Part shown: positions 25,389 to 33,600 of the stretch, piece by piece | Numbering within the stretch: position 1 is the stretch's first letter | Layout of the letters: every line of letters starts with the position of its first letter | Source: Lysobacterales bacterium | Lineage (GTDB): Bacteria > Pseudomonadota > Gammaproteobacteria > Xanthomonadales > SZUA-38 | Reading direction: 5' to 3' | NCBI GenBank assembly: GCA_028285525.1 | Contig: JANQOZ010000080.1 | Coordinates: 1 to 39,341, forward strand | Length of the DNA stretch: 39,341 nucleotides | The notes under the pieces: generated by a model | Database searches by the model: none | Told to the model about the DNA's origin: nothing | The model's input: the letters and a program-made list of their open reading frames with translations, nothing else | Position numbers and translations under genes: made by a program

Positions 25389-27374
25389 GTGAAAAACAGT
25401 CTTGCAGCAGCGATAACGGTTGCACTCGCCGCCCCCGGCTTAGAAGCTCAAACAATTGAGTTAGATCAATTGGGATCTCGCGGCTTCCCGATTTTTGGCG
25501 CAAGGTCCGATGACTCAACTGGCTCTAGTGTGTCTGGGGCCGGCGATGTCAATGGCGATGGTCTAGCAGACCTTATTATCGGAGCCTATAACGCAGACAG
25601 CGGGGATAGCAATGCCGGAACCAGCTATGTGGTTTTCGGTAAAACTGGCAGTTCGTTCGTTGCTGGGTTCAATTTTTCTGACGATGGATTTCGTATTGAT
25701 GGCGGTCGTTTCTTCGGCTTCTCCGGCTGGAGCGTCTCAGGGGCCGGCGACGTCAATGGCGACGGTCTGTCGGACGTCATTGTTGGAGAATATCGAGCAT
25801 CGGTCGGCGCGAACTCGTTTGCGGGTTCCAGCTACGTGGTATTCGGAAAGCCCGACACTGATACAGTGGATTTGCTTTCACTTGGCACTGGCGGGTTTCG
25901 CATTGATGGCGCGGCACAAAACGATACTTCAGGATTTGCGGTTTCGGGTGCCGGCGACGTAAATGGTGATGGACTCGCAGATCTTATTGTCGGAGCGCCC
26001 GGGGTAGATCGAACCGGTACTCCTCGGGCCGGCGCTGCCTACATCGTATTTGGCAAAGCAGACAATGGAACTGTCGACCTTGGCGCTCTTGGAACCGGCG
26101 GTTTCAGAGTTCTCGGAAGTTCCGACAGAAATAGAACTGGGGCTAGCGTCTCGGGTGCCGGCGACGTCAATGGCGATGGGCTAGATGATGTGATTATTGG
26201 TGAGGTCGACAATCAGCCATCTCCTACCGACAGCTCCTGCTCAGTGGTTTTCGGCAAAGCGGATGCTGCTCAGGTTGATCTTGATTCGCTGGGAAATGGT
26301 GGATTTAGAATTTTTGAGGCAGGTCTAGGCGACCGTGCTGGTGGAAGCGTGGCAGGCGCTGGCGATGTAAACGGCGATGGTCTTGCCGACGTCATTGTTG
26401 GGGCCGGTGGTGCCAATCCAAGCGGGAGGAGCGGTGCCGGTGCCAGCTACGTTGTTTTCGGAAAAGGTGACAACGGCAGTATCGATTTGGGCGCCCTCGG
26501 CGGTGAGGGATTCAGAATCGCCGGGGCAGATCCGGGCGATTTTTCCGGCGGTAGCGTGTCAGGTGCTGGAGATGTGAACGGAGATGGACTAGCGGATGTA
26601 ATAATCGGAGCGAGGCGGGCAGACCCGGGCAGTGGCGAAGATGCTGGCTCTAGCTTTGTTGTATTCGGCAAATCGAACGCAAACCCAGTCGATCTTGGTA
26701 ACCTCTCAGGAGCTGGGTTTCGTATCAACGGGGCTGATGCAGAAGACGAATCGGGGGGCTCTGTTTCTACTGCCGGTGACGTGAACGGCGATGGCTTAAC
26801 CGATGTAGTTGTCGGTGCATTCCGTGCTGATTCGTTTTTGTATGACAGAGGGGGCGCAGGGTATGTTGTATTCAGTCAAAGCAGCGCTCCGACCAGTGCC
26901 GTATACCGAAGCCGAGCCCGCGATGGCGATGCACCGCAGGTCGCCATAGGCGTCTCCGGTGGTGGCGGTGACGCAACTCACCCTAGTTCCAGGGCTTGGA
27001 TCGATTTTGTTGATGGCAACGGGCCCGGGAACGCCGCGTCGACCATTACCGCAACTCTGACCAGGAGCAGCGGTGGTTTCCCTGATGCTTCAGCTGCCGT
27101 GTCCTGGGAACTAGACACAGATCGCACATCATGGGCGGAAGCAGCGGTTCAGTTCCGGTATTTGGAAAGTGAACTGTTGCCAGAGGTAGACGAGTCCGCA
27201 CTCCAGGTGGTTTTTTCAGTCGATGGCAATAAACCGTTTACCGTGCTGGAAAATAGCGTGGTGAATCCGGATACCAATACTGTGACTGCGTTAGTGACGG
27301 ATCTTGGCTTTTTCTATTTGCAGGACGCCGATTCGCTGGATCTGCTTTTCGGAGATGGTTTTGAGGGGGACTAG
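25389..27374 (+). CDS. Exported FG-GAP (integrin-alpha-type beta-propeller) repeat protein
   Basis: 661 residues from a GTG at 25389 with AAAGGAAAG just before it and a signal peptide (KNSLAAAITVALAAPGLEA). It contains seven FG-GAP units of about 60-65 residues between residues 40 and 490, each with GAGDVNGDGLxDxIxGA (a D-x-N-x-D-G calcium loop) and YVVFGKxD. That is enough for a seven-bladed calcium-binding propeller. A beta-sandwich-like region follows (about 515-650; 'WIDFVDGNGPGNAASTITAT'), and the C-terminus is DLLFGDGFEGD. Probably a secreted or surface adhesion-type protein. A fragment of a close paralogue lies at 11650-11905. Confidence 0.87.
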   Translation: MKNSLAAAITVALAAPGLEAQTIELDQLGSRGFPIFGARSDDSTGSSVSGAGDVNGDGLADLIIGAYNADSGDSNAGTSYVVFGKTGSSFVAGFNFSDDGFRIDGGRFFGFSGWSVSGAGDVNGDGLSDVIVGEYRASVGANSFAGSSYVVFGKPDTDTVDLLSLGTGGFRIDGAAQNDTSGFAVSGAGDVNGDGLADLIVGAPGVDRTGTPRAGAAYIVFGKADNGTVDLGALGTGGFRVLGSSDRNRTGASVSGAGDVNGDGLDDVIIGEVDNQPSPTDSSCSVVFGKADAAQVDLDSLGNGGFRIFEAGLGDRAGGSVAGAGDVNGDGLADVIVGAGGANPSGRSGAGASYVVFGKGDNGSIDLGALGGEGFRIAGADPGDFSGGSVSGAGDVNGDGLADVIIGARRADPGSGEDAGSSFVVFGKSNANPVDLGNLSGAGFRINGADAEDESGGSVSTAGDVNGDGLTDVVVGAFRADSFLYDRGGAGYVVFSQSSAPTSAVYRSRARDGDAPQVAIGVSGGGGDATHPSSRAWIDFVDGNGPGNAASTITATLTRSSGGFPDASAAVSWELDTDRTSWAEAAVQFRYLESELLPEVDESALQVVFSVDGNKPFTVLENSVVNPDTNTVTALVTDLGFFYLQDADSLDLLFGDGFEGD

Positions 27375-27899
27375 GCCTTTGGTTAGTCGGTTTTGCTTTG
27401 TCCATGTCCATGTCCCTAGCCTTTTTGTGCGGCAAGTACAGGTTTCCGCGTTCTTCGGTGGCGACGGGCAGCTTGATGCTTTTGCGATCGGTGATGGGGA
27501 CGGTCAGGTGCTCGAATTTCAGCCGTGAGCTGTTCTATTCCCACCGACACGAACCACTCCTCTGCGATGCCCGAGCGGACAGAGACCGCCGAAAAATCAA
27601 AAGCAGGTACATTTTTATGACACTATGCTACCGAGCACAAATAACACTTCATTTGTCAGATTTTCCTCTGGGAAATTCCGTCTTTTAGATTGGCGATCAC
27701 TTCGGATCATTTGTTGTAGACCGTCAATTCACACACTAGTGTTAAATCGGCATTTACGTTCCTTATTGATCATCAAGAGATCCGTTATTGCCGTAATGCA
27801 TGGGTAGAACAACTCCAGTTGCTAAGGTTAAAAGATTGACAATAAACCTGTCGAGCAGGCTCCTTTTTTGCTCTCTACGCCCCATTTGAAAATCCAGAA
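27375..27899. other. Gap of about 525 bp, no supported gene
   Basis: AT-rich stretch without a recognisable ORF, RNA gene or terminator. A small run of TCCATG repeats lies at about 27400-27414 and homopolymer-rich DNA directly precedes the next gene. It may hold the promoter of the SUMF1-like gene. Confidence 0.4.
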
Positions 27900-28781
27900 A
27901 TGAGGAAAAAGATGTTTTGGCGCAAATTTTCTATGGTTACCGCTTTATTTTCGGCTATTGGGGTTGTAGCGGGCGGAGAAAACATAATTTTCCTAGACGG
28001 ATTTGAGTCGCCGCTGTTTCGCGACTGCCCAGAGTGTCCGCAAATGATCTACATCTCAGAAGGGAGTTTCCTGATGGGAGATGTAAATGGTGGAGGAGAC
28101 TCAGACGAAGTTCCCGTTCGTATCGTCAATGTGCCTTCATTTGCCGTTGGAATCTTCGAAGTGACCTGGGATGAATGGCAATCGTGCGTGGAGAATGGGG
28201 GCTGTAGTCCCATTGTTTCAACATGCGATGGAATAGATTGCGGGACCGGGCGCCAACCTGTAGTCGGGACTGATTGGTTCGATACCCAAAGCTACGTGGC
28301 ATGGCTTTCACAGCTGACAGGTGAGCGCTACCGTCTACTCTCTGAGGCAGAGTGGGAGTATGTCGCTAGAGCGGGCACCACCACTAGGTATTCCTGGGGC
28401 AACCAGGATCCAGTTTCCTGTGACAATAGCGCAGTGAATGGCGCAAATTTTGCCAACTGTAGTCAACCCGGCGCCAGTTTTTTTGACGTAAAAGCAGAGC
28501 CAGTTGGTAGCTACAGTCCTAACTCATTTGGGCTCTACGATGTCCACGGAAACGTGTTTGAGTGGGTTGAGGATTGCTACAACACGACCTACTTTGGCGC
28601 TCCAATTGATGGAAGTCCTTGGCTCACTAGCGATACTTTATTCGGATGCGACGACCGCGTTGTCCGCGGCGGTTCTTGGGTCACCACGGATGTTCAGGCA
28701 TTACGGTCGGCCTATCGCTCAGGTTTGTCTCGCGCCGCAGAGCTAAACACCGTAGGGCTCCGAGTTGCAAGGGATCTCTAG
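27900..28781 (+). CDS. Exported SUMF1/FGE-sulfatase-domain protein
   Basis: 293 residues from the ATG at 27900, with a signal peptide about 1-26 (KFSMVTALFSAIGVVAGG). Right after it comes NIIFLDGFESP, the same short motif that ends other exported proteins in the window. Residues about 45-293 are a formylglycine-generating-enzyme-like domain: 'MIYISEGSFLMGDVNGGG', 'VGIFEVTWDEW', 'YRLLSEAEWEYVARAGTTTR', 'GLYDVHGNVFEWVEDCY' and 'VVRGGSWVTTDVQALRSAYR'. Many bacterial members of this fold are not sulfatase-activating enzymes but bind sugars or other ligands; no sulfatase gene is nearby. It is probably a periplasmic or secreted protein of unknown specificity. Confidence 0.85.
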   Translation: MRKKMFWRKFSMVTALFSAIGVVAGGENIIFLDGFESPLFRDCPECPQMIYISEGSFLMGDVNGGGDSDEVPVRIVNVPSFAVGIFEVTWDEWQSCVENGGCSPIVSTCDGIDCGTGRQPVVGTDWFDTQSYVAWLSQLTGERYRLLSEAEWEYVARAGTTTRYSWGNQDPVSCDNSAVNGANFANCSQPGASFFDVKAEPVGSYSPNSFGLYDVHGNVFEWVEDCYNTTYFGAPIDGSPWLTSDTLFGCDDRVVRGGSWVTTDVQALRSAYRSGLSRAAELNTVGLRVARDL

Positions 28782-28855
28782 GCTGTAGATGTGAAATCCA
28801 GGCCAAATATAGGGCTCCCATAAGCCCGACCATGTCGCGCATTTTAAACTTGGAA

Positions 28856-29026
28856 TCACTGGCTCGGTCGCAAGACTGCTAACTCCTGATCTTCTCCCCA
28901 ATATCGGTCCGCTTGCTTTGTAGGAAATTGATCATAGAAGGCCGCTCTTTCTTCAAAGGCTTTGGGTGGCAAATAGCCTAAGGAACTGTGTGGCCAGAAC
29001 CATCCGACGATTGAACAAGACGCTCG
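28856..29026 (-). pseudogene. C-terminal remnant of an IS3-family transposase (OrfB)
   Basis: The minus-strand frame reads GWFWPHSSLGYLPPKAFEER, then AAFYDQFPTKQADRYWGEDQ, ELAVLRPSQ and a stop at 28856-28858. 'RPHSSLGYLPPxxFE' is the hallmark end of IS3-family integrases. Here the residues before HSSLGY are altered and a stop lies just upstream (29024-29026), so only the last 50 or so residues survive. No intact inverted repeats were seen. The surrounding 389-bp gap (28782-29170) holds nothing else I can support. Confidence 0.75.
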
Positions 29027-29170
29027 CTAACCGACAGCTGCAGTTCACCGCCTATGGCGACAGCTTAGAGAGTGCATTCTGACTAATGCAATTGAATCTC
29101 CAGAACCGCCCTAGAAACTGGGTTCTTCCTAGTTCGGGCAAAGTTTTTTTTCGCTGAGCTCGTCGCTTTA

Positions 29171-29812
29171 CTAGTCAGGATTGGTCGCAAAGTCCGGATA
29201 GGATGTAAATCCATGCGCGCTGCGATACGCCGGGTCTGCTACTGAGTCGGAAAGGTTTCTCATTCGGTCGTGCGCAATCTCGGTGAGCGGCACGTTGGCG
29301 AACCAGACGGTTTCAAGGACTGGATTTCCAGCGCTGTCGACTTCGCCGCTCTCGACGGGAACGTTGCGCTGAATCATGACGTCGGGCAAGCCGTCACCGC
29401 TAAAATCTCCAACCATGACGAGCGCTCTGTCGAGCAATTCATATTCCAACGACGAGATGAGTTCTTCGACGTTAGCAATCGCAATATCCGTATGCTCCTG
29501 GTGGTACTTCGACTGGGCAGACAGAAGTCCCGCCGGAGGCATAGGGAACTCGTAATTTTCATTTACTGCAACCAGGAACCCTCGGGCTTCCGGAAAAACA
29601 AAAGTCTCAACGACTGTGTACTTCTGGTTCAGTTCTTCATCAGACAGCGGTTCTAGACTCTTCGTGCGGCCTTCTTCGGCCATCACAGTGGAAATCGGGG
29701 CAATCGCGAGCATAGTAATGAGAAAAGCGAGGGTCACGCAAAAGCAGTTGGGCTGACGAATCATTTGCCCGGCATTCCCCACCAGAGTTGTTTGTTTGTT
29801 CCTGTTTGGCAC
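29171..29812 (-). CDS. Small exported protein with a VCBS/FG-GAP-like motif, downstream of DUF6502 paralogue 2
   Basis: 213 residues from a GTG at 29812, 4 bp beyond the DUF6502 stop and with AGGGTGG as ribosome-binding site; an internal ATG at 29764 would leave a cleaner signal peptide (RQPNCFCVTLAFLITMLAIA). Mature part from about residue 46: 'LSDEELNQKYTVVETFVFPE', 'ISSLEYELLDRALVMVGDFS' followed by GDGLPDVMI (a D-x-S-G-D-G loop resembling VCBS/FG-GAP calcium motifs), and a C-terminal 'YRSAHGFTSYPDFATNPD'. I do not recognise the family. It takes the place that the peptide genes occupy in the other DUF6502 operons, so it may be the controlled product of paralogue 2. Confidence 0.75.
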   Translation of the reverse strand: MPNRNKQTTLVGNAGQMIRQPNCFCVTLAFLITMLAIAPISTVMAEEGRTKSLEPLSDEELNQKYTVVETFVFPEARGFLVAVNENYEFPMPPAGLLSAQSKYHQEHTDIAIANVEELISSLEYELLDRALVMVGDFSGDGLPDVMIQRNVPVESGEVDSAGNPVLETVWFANVPLTEIAHDRMRNLSDSVADPAYRSAHGFTSYPDFATNPD

Positions 29813-29816
29813 TGGA

Positions 29817-30719
29817 CTACCACCCTTTGTCAGTTAGTTGGTTTTCGTGGTCGACGTACTCAGGGGCTAGAGCAGAATCGCCGTGGATTTCAAACAAGTA
29901 GAAACCGATTCCTACTTGTGGGATCGGATCTTCCCGGCTGTTGCGTTTTTCAAACTCTGTCATTTGCGGAATGACCCGATCATTCAGGAACTCTCTTTGA
30001 AGCTGGCGCATTTTTGCTCGAAAATCATCTAGATGTTTCAGTGACAAATTCCTAATCCGAACCGTACCTTGGATGTGACGTCGAGTCGGATGCAAATCTG
30101 ACCAACCGACGTTTTGTTTTATCGTAGTTCCAAGTGCTGCGACGCCCTCACACCCTGTTTCGAAAGAATCCGCCGCACATTTGCTTGCTGGAACATAAAA
30201 CGCTTTTCTCAACGCTACGGCCTTTTTGCCTCCGGACCGAGTAAGAGCTACGCAGTTGGATTTGGAAAGAGCCTCAATTACCGGCCCATAACCTAGGTTA
30301 CCCATGGTTTTTCGAACTAGCGTCTCGAAATTTTTTGCACCGTATGCGCCTTGTAACTGCAAAACCTCTGGGTTTCCGTTTTCGTCCAGCCAGTCTGGAT
30401 CGGATGACCAGGCTCCCAACAAACGACTAAGGCCTGAAAGGCTGCCAGCTTCGATAGCTTTTCCCATCTCCAGCGTTTTTTTAATTACGTTTGCGCTTAA
30501 CCCGGTTTTTAGTGCCAAGACGGAGTCCGCAACCATAGGTGAATCCATTTCTTTTGCTGCGGTTTCTTTTGCAACGTCAATGAATGTCGCCTTAAGCCCG
30601 GGAGAGATCATCGGATAAGTTATCTCGAACTCCTCGACCATAGTTTCGATTAGCGGCCTTATTGCATCGAGGAATGACTCGATTATTCGCGAGGATGATT
30701 GGGCTACTTCTTCAGACAT
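29817..30719 (-). CDS. DUF6502 family protein, probable winged-helix regulator (paralogue 2)
   Basis: 300 residues from the ATG ending at 30719; there is no clear ribosome-binding site and the upstream DNA is a run of A and T. Same architecture as the other two copies: helical start (IIESFLDAIRPLIETMVEEF, EITYPMISPGLKATFIDVAK), helix-turn-helix at about 61-86 (SVLALKTGLSANVIKKTLEM), 'LGAWSSDPDWLDENGNPEVL', 'NFETLVRKTMGNLGYGPVIE' and C-terminal 'IPQVGIGFYLFEIHGDS'. It is closer to paralogue 3 than to paralogue 1 in the central segment. Divergent from a peptide-binding lipoprotein gene, as in locus 1, and followed by one exported protein. Regulation of both neighbours is inferred from context. 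Confidence 0.78.
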   Translation of the reverse strand: MSEEVAQSSSRIIESFLDAIRPLIETMVEEFEITYPMISPGLKATFIDVAKETAAKEMDSPMVADSVLALKTGLSANVIKKTLEMGKAIEAGSLSGLSRLLGAWSSDPDWLDENGNPEVLQLQGAYGAKNFETLVRKTMGNLGYGPVIEALSKSNCVALTRSGGKKAVALRKAFYVPASKCAADSFETGCEGVAALGTTIKQNVGWSDLHPTRRHIQGTVRIRNLSLKHLDDFRAKMRQLQREFLNDRVIPQMTEFEKRNSREDPIPQVGIGFYLFEIHGDSALAPEYVDHENQLTDKGW

Positions 30720-30857
30720 GCTTAGATATTAACAGAAAAAAATAAAAAAATTAAAGAAAAACGATAATTTTCTTATTGATTGGAAATTAACAGTTGGTTC
30801 TTTTTCACAAGAACGTTAGTCTCAACCGTCTGGACAATAGCTAGGATTGCGAGTCAT
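30720..30857. promoter_or_regulatory. AT-rich divergent promoter region between DUF6502 paralogue 2 and the lipoprotein
   Basis: 138 bp, the first 60 of them almost pure A/T on one side. TTAACAG occurs twice (about 30729-30735 and 30786-30792), which could be a paired operator. No unambiguous -35/-10 pair can be assigned. Confidence 0.35.
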
Positions 30858-32615
30858 ATGCGCAAAATAATCTTGGTTGCGACTCTCTTGGCGCTGCAAT
30901 CATGCGGAGATCGCGACTCCGAGCCAGATTCCTCCGTGGCAACGACAAAGATCTATCGGGTCGCATTTGATGGCGTGCCTCGGTCTATTGAGCCAGTTGA
31001 AGCCAGCAATATTTATTCAGCAGGGCTCATACTCGCGACGTACGAAACACTGTTTCAATATGAGTATGGACTTAGCACTCACGTTCTCTCGCTTGGCCTT
31101 GCTAGTGAATGGCCGACGGTGTCAGATGACGGAACTGAAATAACGGTTCGATTAAATCCGGATAGTCGATTTGCTGACGACGCGTTATTCGCTAATGGCG
31201 TGGGAAGAGCAGTCAACGCCAAAGACGTAGCGTTCTCGTTGCTGCGTCATTTCGATCGGAGCCTGAATTCCCAAGGCAAATATTTATGGCGAGACTTGAT
31301 TGTAGGAATCGAGGATTGGGAAGGAGACTATTCGGATCCGCCAGATGGCATTCGCGTATTAAACGATAGAGAAATTAGTTTCAGGCTGACTCGGCCTTCT
31401 TCGCAGTTTCTGCATACTCTTACAACGGCGTTTTCAGCAATCGTTCCTCACGAAGTGGTATCCACTAGCGATGTGGACCTTCGAAACCAAACAATCGGTT
31501 CAGGGCCTTTTAAACTTCGAGAGTTGAATTCTGCGCGAGCAGTGCTTGAAAAAAATGAGAACTACCGTCGCGTATTTTCTACGACTACCACCAGTGAATC
31601 CGGAGTAGAGGAAAATCAACCAGTAGCCGAGCCCAATGCCAGAACCTTACCGTTCGTGGATTCAGTTTTAATCGAGTTTGTAGATGACGAGACTGCGCGG
31701 TGGATATCGTTCCAAAATGGGGATTTAGATGCTGCAGTTATTTCTGATGCTTTTCTTGATCCTATGCTTGTTCCTAGGTCGGGAAACACTCTTTCTGCCC
31801 CTTACTCGACGCAATATTCAATTCATCCGTATCTTGCTTACGAAGTCATCTTTTTCCGATTTCGCATGGATGACCCAGCGATCGGACACGCTAGTGATGA
31901 ACGTCAAAACGAGTTCAATCGTTCGTTGCGTTGTTCGATCGCGAATTCGATCGACTGGGAACAACGTAACAAGGCTTTCTATGGAGATGATGCGGTCATT
32001 TACTCGAGTTTGATTCCACCGTTTTTGCCCGAAGCGGAGCTGCTGCTCAGCGGGCTTGGTTCAGAGAGTGGCGGGCGGCAAATCCCATTGTTGGATTTTC
32101 GGACTGTTTTGGATCAACTTCCCGAGATCAGTTACGGATATACGAATTCACCACGCTCGCGCCAAAACTACGATTTCTTTCGAAGCGCACTCGTATCACT
32201 CGGATATCCGCAGGAGCGAATCAAGGGTGAGAGTTATGCAACGTTTGTCGACTATCTCGCAGGGGCGAGTGACGGCAAACACCAGATCACGCTTACATCT
32301 TGGGGACTCGATTACAGCGATTCGGAGAACATCCTACAGTTGTTTTACGGGCCGAATCGTGCTCCAGGTGCCAACATTTCGAATTTTTTCAATGCTGAAT
32401 ACGACCGGCTGTACGACGAGATGCGACAGATTCCTCAGTCTCCAACTAGAACAGCTATCGTGCAACAGATGGTAGACATTCTGAACTCTGAATGCGCCTA
32501 TTCGGGATCAGCAACAAGGGAGAGGGTGATCATTACGCACAGCAACGTGACTGGGATCCCTAACCACGATGCTTCTCAGATTGGCCGTTACTTTCAGTAC
32601 ATTAACCTAGAATAA
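30858..32615 (+). CDS. Lipoprotein, ABC peptide-transporter substrate-binding family (SBP_bac_5), orphan copy 2
   Basis: The start is set at the ATG at 30858, which begins a lipoprotein signal (MRKIILVATLLALQSC, lipobox LQSC); the longer frame from a TTG at 30780 is unlikely. 585 residues, the same length as the copy at 9880-11637 and alignable throughout: 'LILATYETLFQYEY', 'ITVRLNPDSRFADDALFANG', 'KDVAFSLLRHFD', 'WRDLIVGIEDWEGDYSDPPD', 'TIGSGPFKLRELNSA', 'ENILQLFYGPNRAPGANIS'. No transporter genes are linked. It is divergent from DUF6502 paralogue 2 and convergent with the operon of paralogue 3. Lower GC than copy 1. Role as peptide sensor or scavenger is inferred. Confidence 0.85.
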   Translation: MRKIILVATLLALQSCGDRDSEPDSSVATTKIYRVAFDGVPRSIEPVEASNIYSAGLILATYETLFQYEYGLSTHVLSLGLASEWPTVSDDGTEITVRLNPDSRFADDALFANGVGRAVNAKDVAFSLLRHFDRSLNSQGKYLWRDLIVGIEDWEGDYSDPPDGIRVLNDREISFRLTRPSSQFLHTLTTAFSAIVPHEVVSTSDVDLRNQTIGSGPFKLRELNSARAVLEKNENYRRVFSTTTTSESGVEENQPVAEPNARTLPFVDSVLIEFVDDETARWISFQNGDLDAAVISDAFLDPMLVPRSGNTLSAPYSTQYSIHPYLAYEVIFFRFRMDDPAIGHASDERQNEFNRSLRCSIANSIDWEQRNKAFYGDDAVIYSSLIPPFLPEAELLLSGLGSESGGRQIPLLDFRTVLDQLPEISYGYTNSPRSRQNYDFFRSALVSLGYPQERIKGESYATFVDYLAGASDGKHQITLTSWGLDYSDSENILQLFYGPNRAPGANISNFFNAEYDRLYDEMRQIPQSPTRTAIVQQMVDILNSECAYSGSATRERVIITHSNVTGIPNHDASQIGRYFQYINLE

Positions 32616-32653
32616 AAAAACCCACCGAAAGGCCCGGGGGCCGTGACGGTGGG
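32614..32653 (-). terminator. Intrinsic terminator of the EAL/DUF6502-3 operon
   Basis: Minus-strand stem CCCACCG/CGGTGGG (32647-32653 with 32621-32627), with an inner GGCC/GGCC stem, followed on the minus strand by a run of U (complement of 32614-32620). It directly abuts the stop codon of the convergent lipoprotein gene. Confidence 0.85.
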
Positions 32654-32774
32654 AGTGGGGTCAACCAATGTCTATCGTGCTAGGGATTGAGGCGCAGCCC
32701 GAGGATCTTCTCTCTTCAGACGCGCCGTGGGGCCGATAGTCGTTGGTTCATAATTTTGTCGTTCCAATGTGCCT

Positions 32775-33350
32775 CTAGAACTGCGCAAGTTCTCGAGCAG
32801 TTCCTTCCTTAAAGTCAAATACGTGCTCTATGGTTATGCCGTCTCGTTTGATTGTGAGGAGTCCAAACACCTCTCCTTGGCCCACGAAAACCTCTAAACT
32901 TGCGCGTTCTGTTTTGGACTTGTCCTCGCCAGTTCCACTGATCGCGACCTTGTCTTCGCCTGTGCCGCTGATCGCAACCTTCTGCTCTCCCGTGCCACTG
33001 ATCGCGACTTTCTCTTCCCCAGTACCGCTAATCGCGACTTTGTCTTCCCCGGTCCCGCTGATCGCGACCTTCTGAAAGGTTGAGGGCGAGATCATCTCAA
33101 GGGAAGAAAACCCGTCCTCAATTTTGCTCGCTCCTAACATCAGCCGACCAGTGTCGGGATCTTCCCACGATGCCGTAACGTCAGTTCCAGCCCCCGAGAC
33201 AGACAGTATCAGTCCGTCGCCGTGGTAGACGGTACGCGCATTTACGTAGCCTGGTATAGCGAGCAAAAGCCCGATGATTGTTAGCGTTATTGCTCCTGTA
33301 CCGCCCCTAACTACAGAGAGCTTACTTCTTCTCTTCGCTAATAAAGTCAT
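32775..33350 (-). CDS. Exported protein with five 'VAISGTGExK' repeats
   Basis: 191 residues from the ATG ending at 33350, preceded by a strong AGGAGG. The N-terminus carries a long signal segment (about 1-38; TLTIIGLLLAIPGYVNA). After 'GLILSVSGAGTDVTASWEDP' come five perfect 10-residue repeats, VAISGTGE(D/E/Q)K, at about residues 94-143, and then a beta-rich end (ASLEVFVGQGEVFGLLTIKR, ITIEHVFDFKEGTARELAQF). I do not know this family; the repeats could build a short beta-solenoid. It is the last gene of the EAL/DUF6502/38-residue peptide operon and shares the G-T-G theme with the peptide just upstream. Confidence 0.8.
   Translation of the reverse strand: MTLLAKRRSKLSVVRGGTGAITLTIIGLLLAIPGYVNARTVYHGDGLILSVSGAGTDVTASWEDPDTGRLMLGASKIEDGFSSLEMISPSTFQKVAISGTGEDKVAISGTGEEKVAISGTGEQKVAISGTGEDKVAISGTGEDKSKTERASLEVFVGQGEVFGLLTIKRDGITIEHVFDFKEGTARELAQF
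32920..33069 (-). repeat. Five 30-bp tandem repeats inside the exported protein gene
   Basis: Exact 30-bp period, five units, with changes mostly at silent positions (for example GCGACC/GCGACT/GCAACC and TGATCGC/TAATCGC). The third variable residue (D/E/Q) in the unit is the main amino-acid change. Not a CRISPR array: there are no spacers and the frame is kept. Confidence 0.9.
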
Positions 33351-33435
33351 GCCTGCCTCCTAACTTGCACCTCCGAGCCTTTTGGCTTCTCTTGGTGCTA
33401 GTGCTTCTTGTGTGTGTGCCGCAAGGGCTGTTTTG

Positions 33436-33552
33436 TTATTTTCCGGTACCGTTGCTGTGAACGATTTGACCGGTACCACCAAAGGTTACAGATCCAGTTC
33501 CTGCCTTAATGATTTCTCCGGTGCCTCCGAACGTAATTTCTTCGCTTCTCAT
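33436..33552 (-). CDS. 38-residue Gly-Thr-Gly peptide downstream of DUF6502 paralogue 3
   Basis: Minus-strand ORF of 39 codons with CAGGAGAG about 5 nt before the ATG. The product opens MRSEEITFGGTGEIIK, continues AGTGSVTFGGTGQIV and ends HSNGTGK, so it has four G/A/N-G-T-G units in 38 residues. No signal peptide, no Cys. It lies 48 bp after the DUF6502 stop and 85 bp before the gene for the VAISGTGExK repeat protein, on the same strand. The shared GTG repeat suggests a common origin or interaction. Unrecognised; possibly a precursor peptide or a small partner of the repeat protein. Confidence 0.72.
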   Translation of the reverse strand: MRSEEITFGGTGEIIKAGTGSVTFGGTGQIVHSNGTGK

Positions 33553-33600
33553 TTTCGCTCTCCTGAGTAGTTATTTTCACAGCCGCGCTACGCGGCATTT

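Noticed and set aside
28810-28827. GGGCT/AGCCC hairpin after the SUMF1-like gene as a terminator
   Set aside because: The stem is only 5 bp and no T-run follows on either strand.
32830-33075. Plus-strand repeat ORF (81 codons) and a CRISPR-like look of the 30-bp repeats
   Set aside because: It is antisense to the VAISGTGExK repeats. The repeats are head-to-tail with no spacers and keep the minus-strand frame, so this is a coding tandem repeat.
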